A DNA stretch of 64,000 bases from Ignavibacteria bacterium. Its GTDB lineage: Bacteria > Bacteroidota > Ignavibacteria > Ignavibacteriales > SURF-24. Below, one piece after another: positions 17,661-25,389 of this stretch (its first letter is position 1; each line of letters starts with the position of its first letter). A program made the translations under genes and the position numbers. The DNA is taken from contig JAAXKQ010000007.1 of assembly GCA_025612245.1 (NCBI GenBank), positions 147,524 to 211,523 of the forward strand, written 5' to 3'. The notes beneath the pieces were generated by a model. It did not search any database. It saw only the letters and a program-made list of their open reading frames with translations, and was not told the origin of the DNA.

Positions 17661-18350
17661 CTACATTTCCGATTTCTCAAGATCCGTCTGAAGCAGCTGC
17701 ATCTTTCGCCTCAGGGCTATTGCCTGAAGCGTCCATTCGTCTATTGCCCTGAGCTTGTCTTCTTTTATGCGTATATTTTCTAAAGAGGTCCCGACGCGCT
17801 TAATGTTGTAGGCCGTGGCCTTGTCCTGCCACTCGTATCTTGTAGCCTTTACTGGTGCCGTCTTCTTCGTGGCTTTAACGGTCGCCTTCATTTCAGCAAT
17901 ATTTGTGCTCATAGAAGGGGTGCTTCTGTTTTCAGACGGCGGGGACTTCTTCATCACGGGAGGGAATTCTCTTTCCCCGGGTCTCGAAATAAAAAGCAAT
18001 AAAGCCGCTAGTGCCATAAAGGCCGCGCCACCGAAGGCAAATTTCCTGAAATAGTTTCCAAAGAGAAATTCATATACGGCTTCCAAAAACCGGCCCAAAA
18101 TAAACCCCGCTCTTTTTTTCTTAACGGCCTTATTTACCATCTTTGTGAAAGTCTCTTCTTCAAGATCTTCAAAGGGCAGGCTCTCATAAACTGAAAGGGC
18201 CTCTTTTGTTTCCAGCAATAGGCCGCTGCAAAGCCTGCATTCCCGGAGGTGACTCTCCCAGTATAGCATCTCCTCTTTATTCAGGCTGCTATCCATGAAC
18301 AGCCACATCTTTTTTTCAAATTCCTCGCAAACCAACGCTTTAGATTGCAT
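17661..18350 (-). CDS. Zinc-binding anti-sigma factor
   Basis: Membrane-bound anti-sigma factor of 229 residues. The N-terminus has the zinc anti-sigma (ZAS/zf-HC2) pattern, with C8 plus H34-x3-C38-x2-C41. A single membrane helix lies near residues 108-125 (FGGAAFMALAALLLFI), and the rest is extracytoplasmic and rich in Lys, Thr and Ala. The start overlaps the end of the sigma gene by 11 bases, so translation is coupled and the two are made in balance. It would hold the sigma factor at the membrane until an envelope signal releases it. Confidence 0.82.
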   Translation of the reverse strand: MQSKALVCEEFEKKMWLFMDSSLNKEEMLYWESHLRECRLCSGLLLETKEALSVYESLPFEDLEEETFTKMVNKAVKKKRAGFILGRFLEAVYEFLFGNYFRKFAFGGAAFMALAALLLFISRPGEREFPPVMKKSPPSENRSTPSMSTNIAEMKATVKATKKTAPVKATRYEWQDKATAYNIKRVGTSLENIRIKEDKLRAIDEWTLQAIALRRKMQLLQTDLEKSEM

Positions 18351-18891
18351 TTTTCTTCCTCAAAACCCTTTTTATTTTTTCCACGGCATAATGCATGTGT
18401 CCTAAAACAGTATTGAGCGGTTCACCCGTAAGTTCGGAGATTTCCTTAAAGCTCATTTCCCCGTGCTCTCGCAGAAGAAATACCTGCTTCTGCTTTTCCG
18501 GAAGGTTGTCTATTATACTGTCCAGAATTTCCCTGAGCTCCTGGCCCACAACGTCACTGTAAGGGTTGCTCTCCGAAGTGTGCACTTCAATATCATCTGA
18601 GTGGAAGAGGCTGCCTCTTAATTTATTCTTCCTTATTGAATCCATGGCTGCATTGTGGGCAATGGAAAAAAGCCACGAGGAGAACCTGTCCTTATGGTCA
18701 TACTTCCCGATTGCCTTCCAGACTTTTATCAGCGTCTCCTGGAAGGCATCCTCGGCCTGCATCCTGTCACCCGTCAGGCGCATCAGGTACGAAAAAAGCT
18801 GCCTGCGGTATATCTTTACAAGATCCCTGAAGGCCGAGTGCTCGCCTTTGCGGCATTTTTCAATTAGTAAACTTTCCAGAATCCTCTCCAT
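18340..18891 (-). CDS. ECF-type RNA polymerase sigma factor
   Basis: Group 4 (extracytoplasmic function) sigma factor of 183 residues. Region 2 covers residues 20-90 (AFRDLVKIYRRQLFSYLMRLTGD...DAFQETLIKVWKAI...SSWLFSIAHNAAMD). Region 4 covers residues 125-178 (LPEKQKQVFLLREHGEMSFKEISELTGEPLNTVLGHMHYAVEKIKR). It is the first gene of a three-gene minus-strand operon with its anti-sigma factor and a secreted coiled-coil protein. It probably controls its own operon, but I could not identify a convincing ECF promoter upstream. Confidence 0.9.
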   Translation of the reverse strand: MERILESLLIEKCRKGEHSAFRDLVKIYRRQLFSYLMRLTGDRMQAEDAFQETLIKVWKAIGKYDHKDRFSSWLFSIAHNAAMDSIRKNKLRGSLFHSDDIEVHTSESNPYSDVVGQELREILDSIIDNLPEKQKQVFLLREHGEMSFKEISELTGEPLNTVLGHMHYAVEKIKRVLRKKNAI

Positions 18892-19193
18892 AATCAGATG
18901 CTTTCTACTTATGTAAACGTACCTGTTGTAAAAATATTGTGCCGTGAAAAATAAATTTTATAAAATTTTTCAGGGTGCCCGGCCTTAAAACGAAACGCTT
19001 TCCTTGCCCCCCCCATAATAAATGGCCCCTTCCTGATCTTTTGACGGCTGGACAGGTAAAAATGTTTTCTTTTGGGCATGATATGGCTTTTTATGGGAAA
19101 AGTGACCTGAGGTACAAAGAGGAATAGTTGCCTTGTATTTTATGGCAAATATGAATACTATAGTTAAACATTTACTGAATAAACCAAGAGAGG
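18892..19193. other. Divergent intergenic region between sigma and rnk-like genes
   Basis: This 302-bp AT-rich interval must hold the promoters of both flanking genes. A weak sigma70-like pair for the plus strand may be TTGCCT near 19128 and TATGAA near 19150. I see no RNA gene, palindromic operator or open frame. Confidence 0.3.
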
Positions 19194-19610
19194 ATGATGG
19201 ACAAGATCATGTTTATAACAGATTTCGATATGAAGAGATTCAGCTGGTTAATTTCAAACTCCAACCGTTTTAGCAGTATCGATAACAGGTACCTTTCGGA
19301 GCTGAAGGACGGTCTTTCGAAAGCTGTTGTAGTTCAGCCGCAGGAAATTCCTTCCGACGTAGTTACCATGAGCTCTAAAGTAAGGCTTAAATTCCTGGAT
19401 TCAAACGAGGAAATAACATATACGCTGGTTTTCCCCTTTGATGCCGACCTGAGCCAGGGAAAGCTTTCCGTGCTGGCGCCTTTAGGCGTTGCCATAATCG
19501 GATGCCGAATTGGAGATGAGGCCGACTGGGATGTCCAGTCTGCAAAAAGAAAAGTCAGGATAGAGGGGATCCTCTACCAGCCCGAAGCAGCAGGAAACTA
19601 TTACATTTAA
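19194..19610 (+). CDS. Rnk-like GreA/GreB C-terminal domain protein
   Basis: Protein of 138 residues resembling Rnk (regulator of nucleoside diphosphate kinase). A short N-terminal helical part is followed by the FKBP-like GreA/B C-terminal domain (VTMSSKVRLKFLDSN...TYTLVFPFDAD...SVLAPLGVAIIGCRIGDEADW). Such proteins bind RNA polymerase but lack the long coiled-coil tip of GreA, so they compete with Gre factors rather than stimulate transcript cleavage. Three possible ATG starts lie at 19194, 19197 and 19209; the purine-rich AAGAGAGG just upstream does not decide between them. It is a single gene with its own terminator. Confidence 0.8.
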   Translation: MMDKIMFITDFDMKRFSWLISNSNRFSSIDNRYLSELKDGLSKAVVVQPQEIPSDVVTMSSKVRLKFLDSNEEITYTLVFPFDADLSQGKLSVLAPLGVAIIGCRIGDEADWDVQSAKRKVRIEGILYQPEAAGNYYI

Positions 19611-19654
19611 TTTGCTTTGAGAAACAACGGGTCTTCTCCGCCTGAAGGGAAGAG

Positions 19655-19699
19655 GCATCCTTCCGCTTTTTATAAAAAGGCGAAAGGATGCTTTTTTTT
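19655..19699 (+). terminator. Terminator after the rnk-like gene
   Basis: GCATCC (19655-19660) pairs with GGATGC (19686-19691), extended inwards by CTTTC-like pairs, and is followed by eight T. The T run abuts the stop codon of the convergent decarboxylase gene. Confidence 0.8.
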
Positions 19700-19700
19700 A

Positions 19701-21170
19701 TCACTTCTCAAGCTGCCTTACAAGTTCCTTTATGTAATAAAAGTCGTCCATTGCAGGCCAGTGCTTCATGAAAACTGCCCTTAAGGCCGAAAGATTTTCA
19801 TCGTTCCGGTTTGAATATCCGGGCAATACCACGCCTGACAATACGGGTGGTATTACAAACTTTGAAATTATAAATTCCGGACTTTCGGCTTCAACCGAAA
19901 GCCTCTTATAAATACCGAGCGTCTCCTTATTTATTGCCCCAATGTCAGATTCCTTTGTATTAACGTAAAAGCAGCTTATGTCGAGGTCGGGAGAATTCAG
20001 GTTTTTGAGCCTTGCGGAATCTTCAACCAGCTCGTAAAACTTTCTGCAGGCTGCAAGCGAGTTCCGTATGAGCTCTCCCATGCCGGAACTTACAGGCGGC
20101 ATAACCCTGTATGTCAGGTAGCAGGCCGCAGCCATTGCACCGGGACGCGAACCCTCGAGACTGAACATGCCGATATTAGGCTTGTCCTGCTTGTGGTAAG
20201 TGTATGGCGCGCTGTTAAGAAGAACACTTCTCATCTCCTCGTTTTTATAGAGTACCGCCCCCGCCCCATAGGATATCAGCCCGTGCTTGTGTGGGTCTAC
20301 GGTTATGCTGTCGGCTTCGCCAAGAAGCGAAAGCTGACGGTAAGTGTATTCACTGATTTCCATCTCTTCCTTGCCGAAGGGAATCAGGCCGAAATTATCG
20401 TCCAGAATGACGCTCCTTACAAAACCCCCGTATGCGGCGTCAACGTGCAGGTGAAAGTTGTATTTCTTCTTCAGGTCCAAAAGCTTTTCAATCTCGTCAA
20501 CGCTCCCGGTGCCCGTGGAACCCAGATTCGCCATTACGAACATTGCCCTATTTTTCTTAAGCTCACTTTCCAGTATCTCTGTGTCTATCCTGAAATTCCT
20601 GTCTGCCGGAATTTCCTTATAGTTTTTAATTGCCAGTATCTGGCAGATCCTTTTCCACGAGTAGTGCGACACTTCCGAAAAATATACGTATCCTTCCTTG
20701 TAAAAGTCACGCGCGGCCCAGAGCGCTTCCATGTTCGCCAGAGAACCGCCGCTGCTAAGGTGCCCCCAGCCCGTTTTAAGCCCCGTCATCTTGAGCATCG
20801 TTTCCACAACTTCCATTTCCATTTCTGTCGTAACCGGCCCCCCTTCGTAGGCGTGGTTATTAGGGTTCGAGAGCATGAAGGCCACGTACCCGAGTACCGT
20901 CGGAATCGAAGGGTCCTTTACCATCTGAGCCATGTAGCGCGGATGAAAGTAGGGGAGACTCTTGCTGCTCCTTTCCAAAAAGTCCGCGAGCTCTTTCTTT
21001 AGCTTTTCACCCGCCTCGGGGGGCTTTCCCCCGTAAAGTGAAACGTCGCCTTTATAAAAACTTTTTCTCCAGTTTGCCTGGTAATCGAGTACCACGCCAA
21101 GCAGGTCCTTAAGAACCCCGATGTTTTCGGCCTTGGGACCAAGATAGTTCGATAAAAAATCCTCTTTCAT
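19701..21170 (-). CDS. PLP-dependent group II amino-acid decarboxylase
   Basis: Pyridoxal-phosphate enzyme (489 residues) of the glutamate/tyrosine/aromatic-L-amino-acid decarboxylase family. The cofactor aspartate lies in HVDAAYGGF and the Schiff-base lysine in 'VDPHKHG'. 'GHLSSGGSLANMEALWAARDF' and 'FVMANLGSTGTGSVD' are typical of the fold. I place the start at the ATG at 21170, because the 49 residues encoded upstream look non-coding and the family begins near 'LSNYLGPKAENIGVLKDLL'. The substrate cannot be predicted. An amine product could serve pH control or polyamine metabolism, but no transporter gene is adjacent. Confidence 0.85.
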   Translation of the reverse strand: MKEDFLSNYLGPKAENIGVLKDLLGVVLDYQANWRKSFYKGDVSLYGGKPPEAGEKLKKELADFLERSSKSLPYFHPRYMAQMVKDPSIPTVLGYVAFMLSNPNNHAYEGGPVTTEMEMEVVETMLKMTGLKTGWGHLSSGGSLANMEALWAARDFYKEGYVYFSEVSHYSWKRICQILAIKNYKEIPADRNFRIDTEILESELKKNRAMFVMANLGSTGTGSVDEIEKLLDLKKKYNFHLHVDAAYGGFVRSVILDDNFGLIPFGKEEMEISEYTYRQLSLLGEADSITVDPHKHGLISYGAGAVLYKNEEMRSVLLNSAPYTYHKQDKPNIGMFSLEGSRPGAMAAACYLTYRVMPPVSSGMGELIRNSLAACRKFYELVEDSARLKNLNSPDLDISCFYVNTKESDIGAINKETLGIYKRLSVEAESPEFIISKFVIPPVLSGVVLPGYSNRNDENLSALRAVFMKHWPAMDDFYYIKELVRQLEK

Positions 21171-21285
21171 ATTTAACCCGTTAGATAAAAATGATGGATT
21201 GTAATTTACTAAACAGCCTTTAGAACCATCCTGAAGGCCGCATGCCTTTAAATTACGCAAATTTTCAATTTTATTTATTTTCCCG

Positions 21286-21293
21286 TATCTTTG
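21286..21293 (+). promoter_or_regulatory. Possible Bacteroidota-type -7 element upstream of rlpA-like gene
   Basis: TATCTTTG matches the TAnnTTTG -7 element used by the primary sigma factor of Bacteroidetes and lies 38 bases before the rlpA-like start. The matching TTG around -33 is missing or degenerate (the region is T-rich), and use of this element in Ignavibacteria is an assumption. Confidence 0.3.
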
Positions 21294-21330
21294 TAAAAAT
21301 TTATTTCTGTAAGACATATGGGAGACATGA

Positions 21331-21870
21331 ATGAGTATATACCATTACATTTTGATTCCACTAATGATGCTGTCTTCAGGACCGATACCTAAAATAAAGA
21401 AAAAGATAAACCATACGGCTGGTACCGTAAAAAGAGTTCTTCACCTGGAAGCTCAGGCTGTAAAGAAAGATAGCCTATCCGGGCTACAGACAGGCAGGAT
21501 CTCTTATTACGGTAAGAGGCACAATGGAAGAAAAACTGCAAGCGGGGAAATCTACGACATCGATGAGCTGACGGCATCTCACAAAAGTTTTCCCTTTGGT
21601 ACAAAGGTGAAGGTCACAAACCTGGCTAACAATAAATCGGTGGTCTTAAAGATTAACGACCGCCTTCCAAAATCCAGCCACCGCATGATCGACGTCTCAT
21701 ACAGGGCGGCACGTGAGCTCGGAATGCTTAGAAAGGGACTGGTCAGGGCTGAAATTGAAGTCGTCCGGTGGGGCGGCAATATTCCCTCCGGCGAACAAAA
21801 CTTGCCTGAGGAATCAGGACTGAAACCGGAAGTTTCATTAAATTCAGTAGAAACAGGGGCCTTGTTTTAA
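21331..21870 (+). CDS. rlpA: RlpA-like double-psi beta-barrel protein
   Basis: Septal ring lytic transglycosylase RlpA family, a periplasmic or outer-membrane protein that cleaves peptide-free glycan strands. The hydrophobic N-terminus (residues 4-16) probably acts as an export signal, although it lacks the usual positive charge. The core domain runs from GRISYYGKRHNGRKTASGE to 'AEIEVVRWGG', with the conserved 'FGTKVKVTNLANNKSVVLKINDR' and 'IDVSYRAARELG' blocks. There is no C-terminal SPOR domain. The ATG follows GGGAGA by 6 bases, and the gene is monocistronic with its own strong terminator. Confidence 0.82.
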   Translation: MSIYHYILIPLMMLSSGPIPKIKKKINHTAGTVKRVLHLEAQAVKKDSLSGLQTGRISYYGKRHNGRKTASGEIYDIDELTASHKSFPFGTKVKVTNLANNKSVVLKINDRLPKSSHRMIDVSYRAARELGMLRKGLVRAEIEVVRWGGNIPSGEQNLPEESGLKPEVSLNSVETGALF

Positions 21871-21900
21871 GTAAATGGGGCATTTATAAATCTGCTTTTG

Positions 21901-21950
21901 AAAAAAGAAAACCCTGAATGCGCCTTCTAGGCATCCGGGGTTTTCTTTTA
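21901..21950. terminator. Bidirectional terminator between rlpA-like and unknown gene
   Basis: AAAAGAAAACCC (21903-21914) pairs with the complementary GGGGTTTTCTTTT region (21937-21949), extended inwards by ATGC/GCAT. The stem has A/T-rich ends on both strands and serves both converging genes. Confidence 0.85.
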
Positions 21951-21962
21951 GGTCTGATAAAT

Positions 21963-22754
21963 TTATCTTACAAACTTCCACCAGTAGAAATACTTGTTCT
22001 CCATCTCCGACATGGAGGGCATCGGGAAGAACCTCATCTCGTCATCCTGTGCAAACCAGAAACCGTGGCGCAGGAACTTAAAGGAAATATCCCTTAAAAC
22101 GCTTCCCAGGCTTATTGTCTTTGTGAGCTTATTGGGGTTATTTTTCAGCTCCATTATGCAGTCGTAAAAGCGGTATGCGTTTACGCCTGGAAGCTCAACC
22201 GTAATTATATCCTTGTTCTTGTTCTGCCTGAAGAACTCATCCAGGTTAAATTCAATCTGCGTAAAACAGATCTTTGGCGCGCCCTTGGAACGGGTCTGCG
22301 TGGTAATGAACTTTCCAAAATCCCTCTGATCCTTTGTCGAGGCAACGAGCGTCTCGAGAGGGCACACTTCCTGGTATATCCTGATGAGCCCGGGCTCATT
22401 TATTGCCGTATATTCTGCAGGGCCAATTGGCAGCACCTTGCCGTTTGTGGTAACGAGGAAAAGTTCTTTTATGGCCGAAAGATCCACATTCTCCAGAACC
22501 TTGTAGGAGCTGATAAACTTCGTCCTCTTAGGACTCCCGTCCTCGTGCGGCACGGTGAGCGAAAGATACTTGTCGATCTCAAAATAGTCGTTCCTGAAGT
22601 TTATGTCCAGCTCGGCAAAAATTACCTTTCCGCTGAAGTGCTTTGCACTGAGCATCGTATAATGCTCGCCGAACTTTTCGGGTTCCAGCTGGGAAGCAAC
22701 CAGGGCATTTATTGGAAATACTATCATATAAAGGTGTTTTGCGTATTCCGGCAT
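21963..22754 (-). CDS. Conserved-looking protein of unknown function
   Basis: Soluble protein of 263 residues that I do not recognise. It is mixed alpha/beta with no signal peptide or membrane helix. Its many charged and aromatic residues, ending in 'YFYWWKFVR', give it a compact globular look. The start is placed at the ATG at 22754, because GGAGAG lies 4 bases upstream; the codons before it (towards 22817) overlap that ribosome-binding site and look untranslated. It is a single gene on the minus strand, convergent with the rlpA-like gene and divergent from the thioredoxin-like gene. Confidence 0.6.
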   Translation of the reverse strand: MPEYAKHLYMIVFPINALVASQLEPEKFGEHYTMLSAKHFSGKVIFAELDINFRNDYFEIDKYLSLTVPHEDGSPKRTKFISSYKVLENVDLSAIKELFLVTTNGKVLPIGPAEYTAINEPGLIRIYQEVCPLETLVASTKDQRDFGKFITTQTRSKGAPKICFTQIEFNLDEFFRQNKNKDIITVELPGVNAYRFYDCIMELKNNPNKLTKTISLGSVLRDISFKFLRHGFWFAQDDEMRFFPMPSMSEMENKYFYWWKFVR

Positions 22755-23148
22755 AGAACTCTCCATTGGTTTTCGTTGATATTGTTTAAAGGTATTAAAT
22801 GAAATTATTAAGAGCAAGAACCGCCCCGAATCTTTTTTGCCCGTTGCTCATCTTACTTAAGTAATGAAAAAAGGGGAGAGAAATTCTTAAGGTGTGCCGC
22901 CGGTGGTTGAACGCCTGACGGGGCGGGGTAACAATGAAGAGGCGTATCTAGGCAAAATTAAATGACACGTGCACTCCGTAACGGCTAATATTTTTATTTA
23001 ATTAGCGCCCGATTTTATTTAACTTATATGGTGCATTATGGCATTTTTTTTAGGCCTTGTGGCTTCTTTGAATGAATTTTTAGTCCGGATAATCCGGAAC
23101 AAAATAAATTGTTATTAGTTTAATGAAAAAAGGGTATTGGGAGACAAA
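22755..23148. other. Divergent intergenic region with palindrome TCCGGAT-A-ATCCGGA
   Basis: This 394-bp interval separates two divergent genes. At 23084-23098 there is a perfect 7+7 palindrome around one central A, ending 50 bases before the thioredoxin-like start. It has no T run, so it looks more like an operator than a terminator. The rest is ordinary AT-rich sequence with a GC-rich patch near 22890-22935. I see no RNA gene. Confidence 0.45.
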
Positions 23149-23751
23149 ATGAGCCAGAATAAAGCAAAAGAAAGGAAAATCGGGACGAGGCAGCAGGAAA
23201 AAAAGCCTTTAATCGACCCGAAATATAAAAACCTCGTCTTTACAGGCGTCCTCATCGTAATTATTGCAATTTTCTTTATCGTCAATAACTCGCGAAATGA
23301 ACCTTCCGAAGGGCCTTATCCGCCGAATTACAAGGGGGGCTCAACTTCTGAACTGACTACAACCTCGGGACAGAAGATCAGGCTCTCGGACTATAAGGGA
23401 AAAGTTGTTCTTCTGGACTTCTGGGCTACCTGGTGCGGACCCTGCAGAAAGGGGATCCCCGACCTGGTTTCCTTAAAAAACGAATTCAAGGGGAAGGATT
23501 TTGAAATTATCGGAATTTCCGTCGACCAGGAAAATACGGTCAACGACGTGGTGCCTTTCATGCAGCAGTACGGAATTAACTACCCGGTCGTCTATTACGA
23601 CCCCGCCGCTCTTTCAGGCTTCGGCTCGGTCGAGTCAATTCCTACTTCTTTTATACTCGATAAAACCGGAAAGGTGGTCTCAAGTTACGTGGGACTGACG
23701 GAAAAAGCCAATTTCGTGAAGGATATTAAGAAAGCCCTGGGTGAATCATAA
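23149..23751 (+). CDS. TlpA/ResA-like membrane-anchored thioredoxin-fold protein
   Basis: Thiol-disulfide oxidoreductase of 200 residues. A charged N-terminus is followed by a membrane helix (about residues 28-48, LVFTGVLIVIIAIFFIV), then an extracytoplasmic thioredoxin fold with the redox motif WATWCGPC, 'FEIIGISVDQENTVNDV' and the cis-proline region 'SIPTSFILD'. It would reduce or exchange disulfides outside the cytoplasm, for example for cytochrome c maturation. I start at the ATG at 23149, because GGGAGA lies 4 bases upstream; an in-frame TTG at 23137 lacks such a site. Confidence 0.82.
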   Translation: MSQNKAKERKIGTRQQEKKPLIDPKYKNLVFTGVLIVIIAIFFIVNNSRNEPSEGPYPPNYKGGSTSELTTTSGQKIRLSDYKGKVVLLDFWATWCGPCRKGIPDLVSLKNEFKGKDFEIIGISVDQENTVNDVVPFMQQYGINYPVVYYDPAALSGFGSVESIPTSFILDKTGKVVSSYVGLTEKANFVKDIKKALGES

Positions 23752-23756
23752 GAAAA

Positions 23757-23780
23757 AAGGGGACTTTTATCTGTCCCCTT
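23757..23780. terminator. Hairpin at the convergent end of two genes
   Basis: AAGGGGAC (23757-23764) and GTCCCCTT (23773-23780) form a perfect 8-bp stem with an 8-base loop. The loop contains the stop codon of the minus-strand DUF971 gene, and on that strand the stem is followed by a T run. The same hairpin ends the plus-strand gene, although its T tail is weak. Confidence 0.75.
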
Positions 23781-24159
23781 CGTCCTTCTTCTTGTTGTGA
23801 TGTTCATGATCCTGGTCATGTTCAAAATCCTGGTGCAGGTTTTCCTTTACTGCCAGATACTCCCCAAGCCTCCAGAGCAGATCCCAGGAGTAGATCCCGT
23901 AGCTGTAACCGTCCTTCCACTTTATGTTAATGGCATACTGGCCTACCATTTCAATTGAGGCTACTTCGTACTTGCCCGGCTTATCGGGCTCCTTGGGCAT
24001 GGGGTCGTAGTGCTTCCACAGAATGGTTTCCCCCTTGTTGCCCGCATCCGGCGACTCGTCTCTTAAGAATTGAAGGGGAAATGTATGAACCTTGTCATTA
24101 TTCCACGAAACCGTAAGAGAGGTTTGCCCGTTAAGTTTTATCTGCTTGGGAAATAACAT
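23767..24159 (-). CDS. DUF971 protein with His-rich tail
   Basis: Small protein of 130 residues. The first 100 match the DUF971 (gamma-butyrobetaine hydroxylase N-terminal-like) domain: 'LTVSWNNDKVHTFPLQFLRDESP', then 'YAINIKWKDGYSYGIYSWDLLWRLGEY'. This domain binds metal in some relatives and is common near Fe-S cluster or MRP/ApbC genes. The C-terminal tail 'HQDFEHDQDHEHH' is rich in His and Asp and could bind metal ions. The family function is not established. Nothing next to it suggests a pathway. Confidence 0.8.
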   Translation of the reverse strand: MLFPKQIKLNGQTSLTVSWNNDKVHTFPLQFLRDESPDAGNKGETILWKHYDPMPKEPDKPGKYEVASIEMVGQYAINIKWKDGYSYGIYSWDLLWRLGEYLAVKENLHQDFEHDQDHEHHNKKKDEGDR

Positions 24160-24250
24160 ATGCTTACTCTGAAATTAAAATTCTGTCAAAAAGATCCGGT
24201 AAAAATTAAATTAAGATTACCCGTCCTGTTTAGGGACTAATTTAAGGCAA

Positions 24251-25123
24251 TTATTTGTCATTTCCAAGGATTACCGGAAGCCCCTCTTTACCCGAACCTA
24301 TTACAATTACCTTCGAATTCTGCGAATTTGCCAGCTTTTCCGTGGCCTCAATGCCTTTCCACTTAAGAAGCTGCGAGGTAATGCCCTTGGATATTACAGC
24401 CTGAAAGTCGGCAATGCCCTTGGCTTCAATCCTCTTGCGCTCTGCTTCCTGTGCCTCTTTTTTGAGCACAAATTCCATCCTCTGGCTTTCCTGCTCGGCT
24501 TTTAGCTTTTCCTCAATTGAAGCCGTCAGCCCTGCCGGAAGTACAATCTGCCTTAACGGGACCGCCTCAACCGTAATGCCCCTCGGGTTAACCAGCTTCG
24601 AAAGCTCTTTTTGAATTGCGTTTGCCAGCTCCTCCCGTTGCGAGGTGTAAAGGGCTTTTGCCTCGTAGGCCGAGGTGATACCCCTTACTACGGAGCGGAA
24701 CTGCGGAACGAGTATAATTTCAGCGTAATTCTCGCCCAGCGTTTTATAAACTCTTGACGCGTTTTCAGGGTTCAGGCTGTATAGCACGCTGATTTCAAGC
24801 TGAATGCTCAGCCCCTCTTTGGATGGCACAGACATGTTTTCTTTGACTTCCTGCGTCTTGACGCTGAACTTTACTACATTTGCCAGCGGATTAACCAAGT
24901 TGACACCCGCCTTTAAGGTGTTGTCACTTACCATTCCTAAAAAGTCTACCACACCTACAGATCCCGCCGGTATGACGGTAAATACCTGGAGCAGGGCAAT
25001 GATGAGCGCTACTATGGTGCCAACCCCGGCAAACGTGGCTTCAGACTTACTGTATCTTTTCTTGGCGGCAAGGTGAACTGCGAATGCAACTGCAGCAGCA
25101 AGCAAGGAAATTAAAAAAACCAT
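24251..25123 (-). CDS. Prohibitin-like SPFH/band 7 membrane protein
   Basis: Protein of 290 residues. The N-terminus has one or two membrane helices (about residues 2-20 and 30-50). An SPFH/band 7 domain follows (GSVGVVDFLGMVSDNTLKAGVNLVNPLANVVKFSVKTQEV, 'SLNPENASRVYKTLGENYAEIILVPQFRSVVRGITS') and then a long Glu/Lys-rich helix. Prohibitins form ring-like membrane scaffolds that often regulate membrane proteases. The ATG at 25123 has GGGGAGA 9 bases upstream. The gene is monocistronic. Confidence 0.85.
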   Translation of the reverse strand: MVFLISLLAAAVAFAVHLAAKKRYSKSEATFAGVGTIVALIIALLQVFTVIPAGSVGVVDFLGMVSDNTLKAGVNLVNPLANVVKFSVKTQEVKENMSVPSKEGLSIQLEISVLYSLNPENASRVYKTLGENYAEIILVPQFRSVVRGITSAYEAKALYTSQREELANAIQKELSKLVNPRGITVEAVPLRQIVLPAGLTASIEEKLKAEQESQRMEFVLKKEAQEAERKRIEAKGIADFQAVISKGITSQLLKWKGIEATEKLANSQNSKVIVIGSGKEGLPVILGNDK

Positions 25124-25280
25124 TATGACGATTCTCCCCGTAAAAAAGCAACAAGAGTAAAGCAATTTATAATTAAACGAAAAATATAATTTTTCGGCAA
25201 ATAGGCAACGGGGATTTTGAGAAAAGATTAAGTTTTTACGAAAAACTGTTTATTCCCCCAGTCACCCGGGGGGGCGCCCC

Positions 25281-25323
25281 TAAAAAAAGATGCCCCGGAA
25301 AGATTCTTTTTCCCGGGGCATCT
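25281..25323 (-). terminator. Second terminator of the deoA-ferritin operon
   Basis: AGATGCCCCGG (25288-25298) and CCGGGGCATCT (25313-25323) pair over 11 bases. Read on the minus strand, they are followed by seven T. It lies about 60 bases beyond the ferritin-like stop codon and backs up the hairpin at 25358-25389. Confidence 0.85.
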
Positions 25324-25357
25324 GTATATTAAGGTCCTTTTGTTCATCTGCATCAAG

Positions 25358-25389
25358 AAATAAGAGGCCGGAAAGGAGGCCTCTTATTT
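25358..25389 (-). terminator. Hairpin overlapping the ferritin-like stop codon
   Basis: AAATAAGAGGCC (25358-25369) and GGCCTCTTATTT (25378-25389) are perfect complements over 12 bases, with an 8-base loop. The stop codon of the ferritin-like gene lies inside the arm. No T run follows, so it may protect the RNA end rather than stop transcription on its own. Confidence 0.65.

Noticed and set aside
19701..21317. Decarboxylase starting at 21317
   Set aside because: The extra 49 residues have an AT-rich, non-coding look and no homology pattern, and a good internal ATG at 21170 fits the family start.
18892..23148. Riboswitch or tRNA in the larger intergenic regions (18892-19193, 22755-23148)
   Set aside because: I looked for a cloverleaf with CCA or TTCGA arms and for known riboswitch cores and found none. 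The GC-rich patch near 22900 has no stable conserved core that I recognise.
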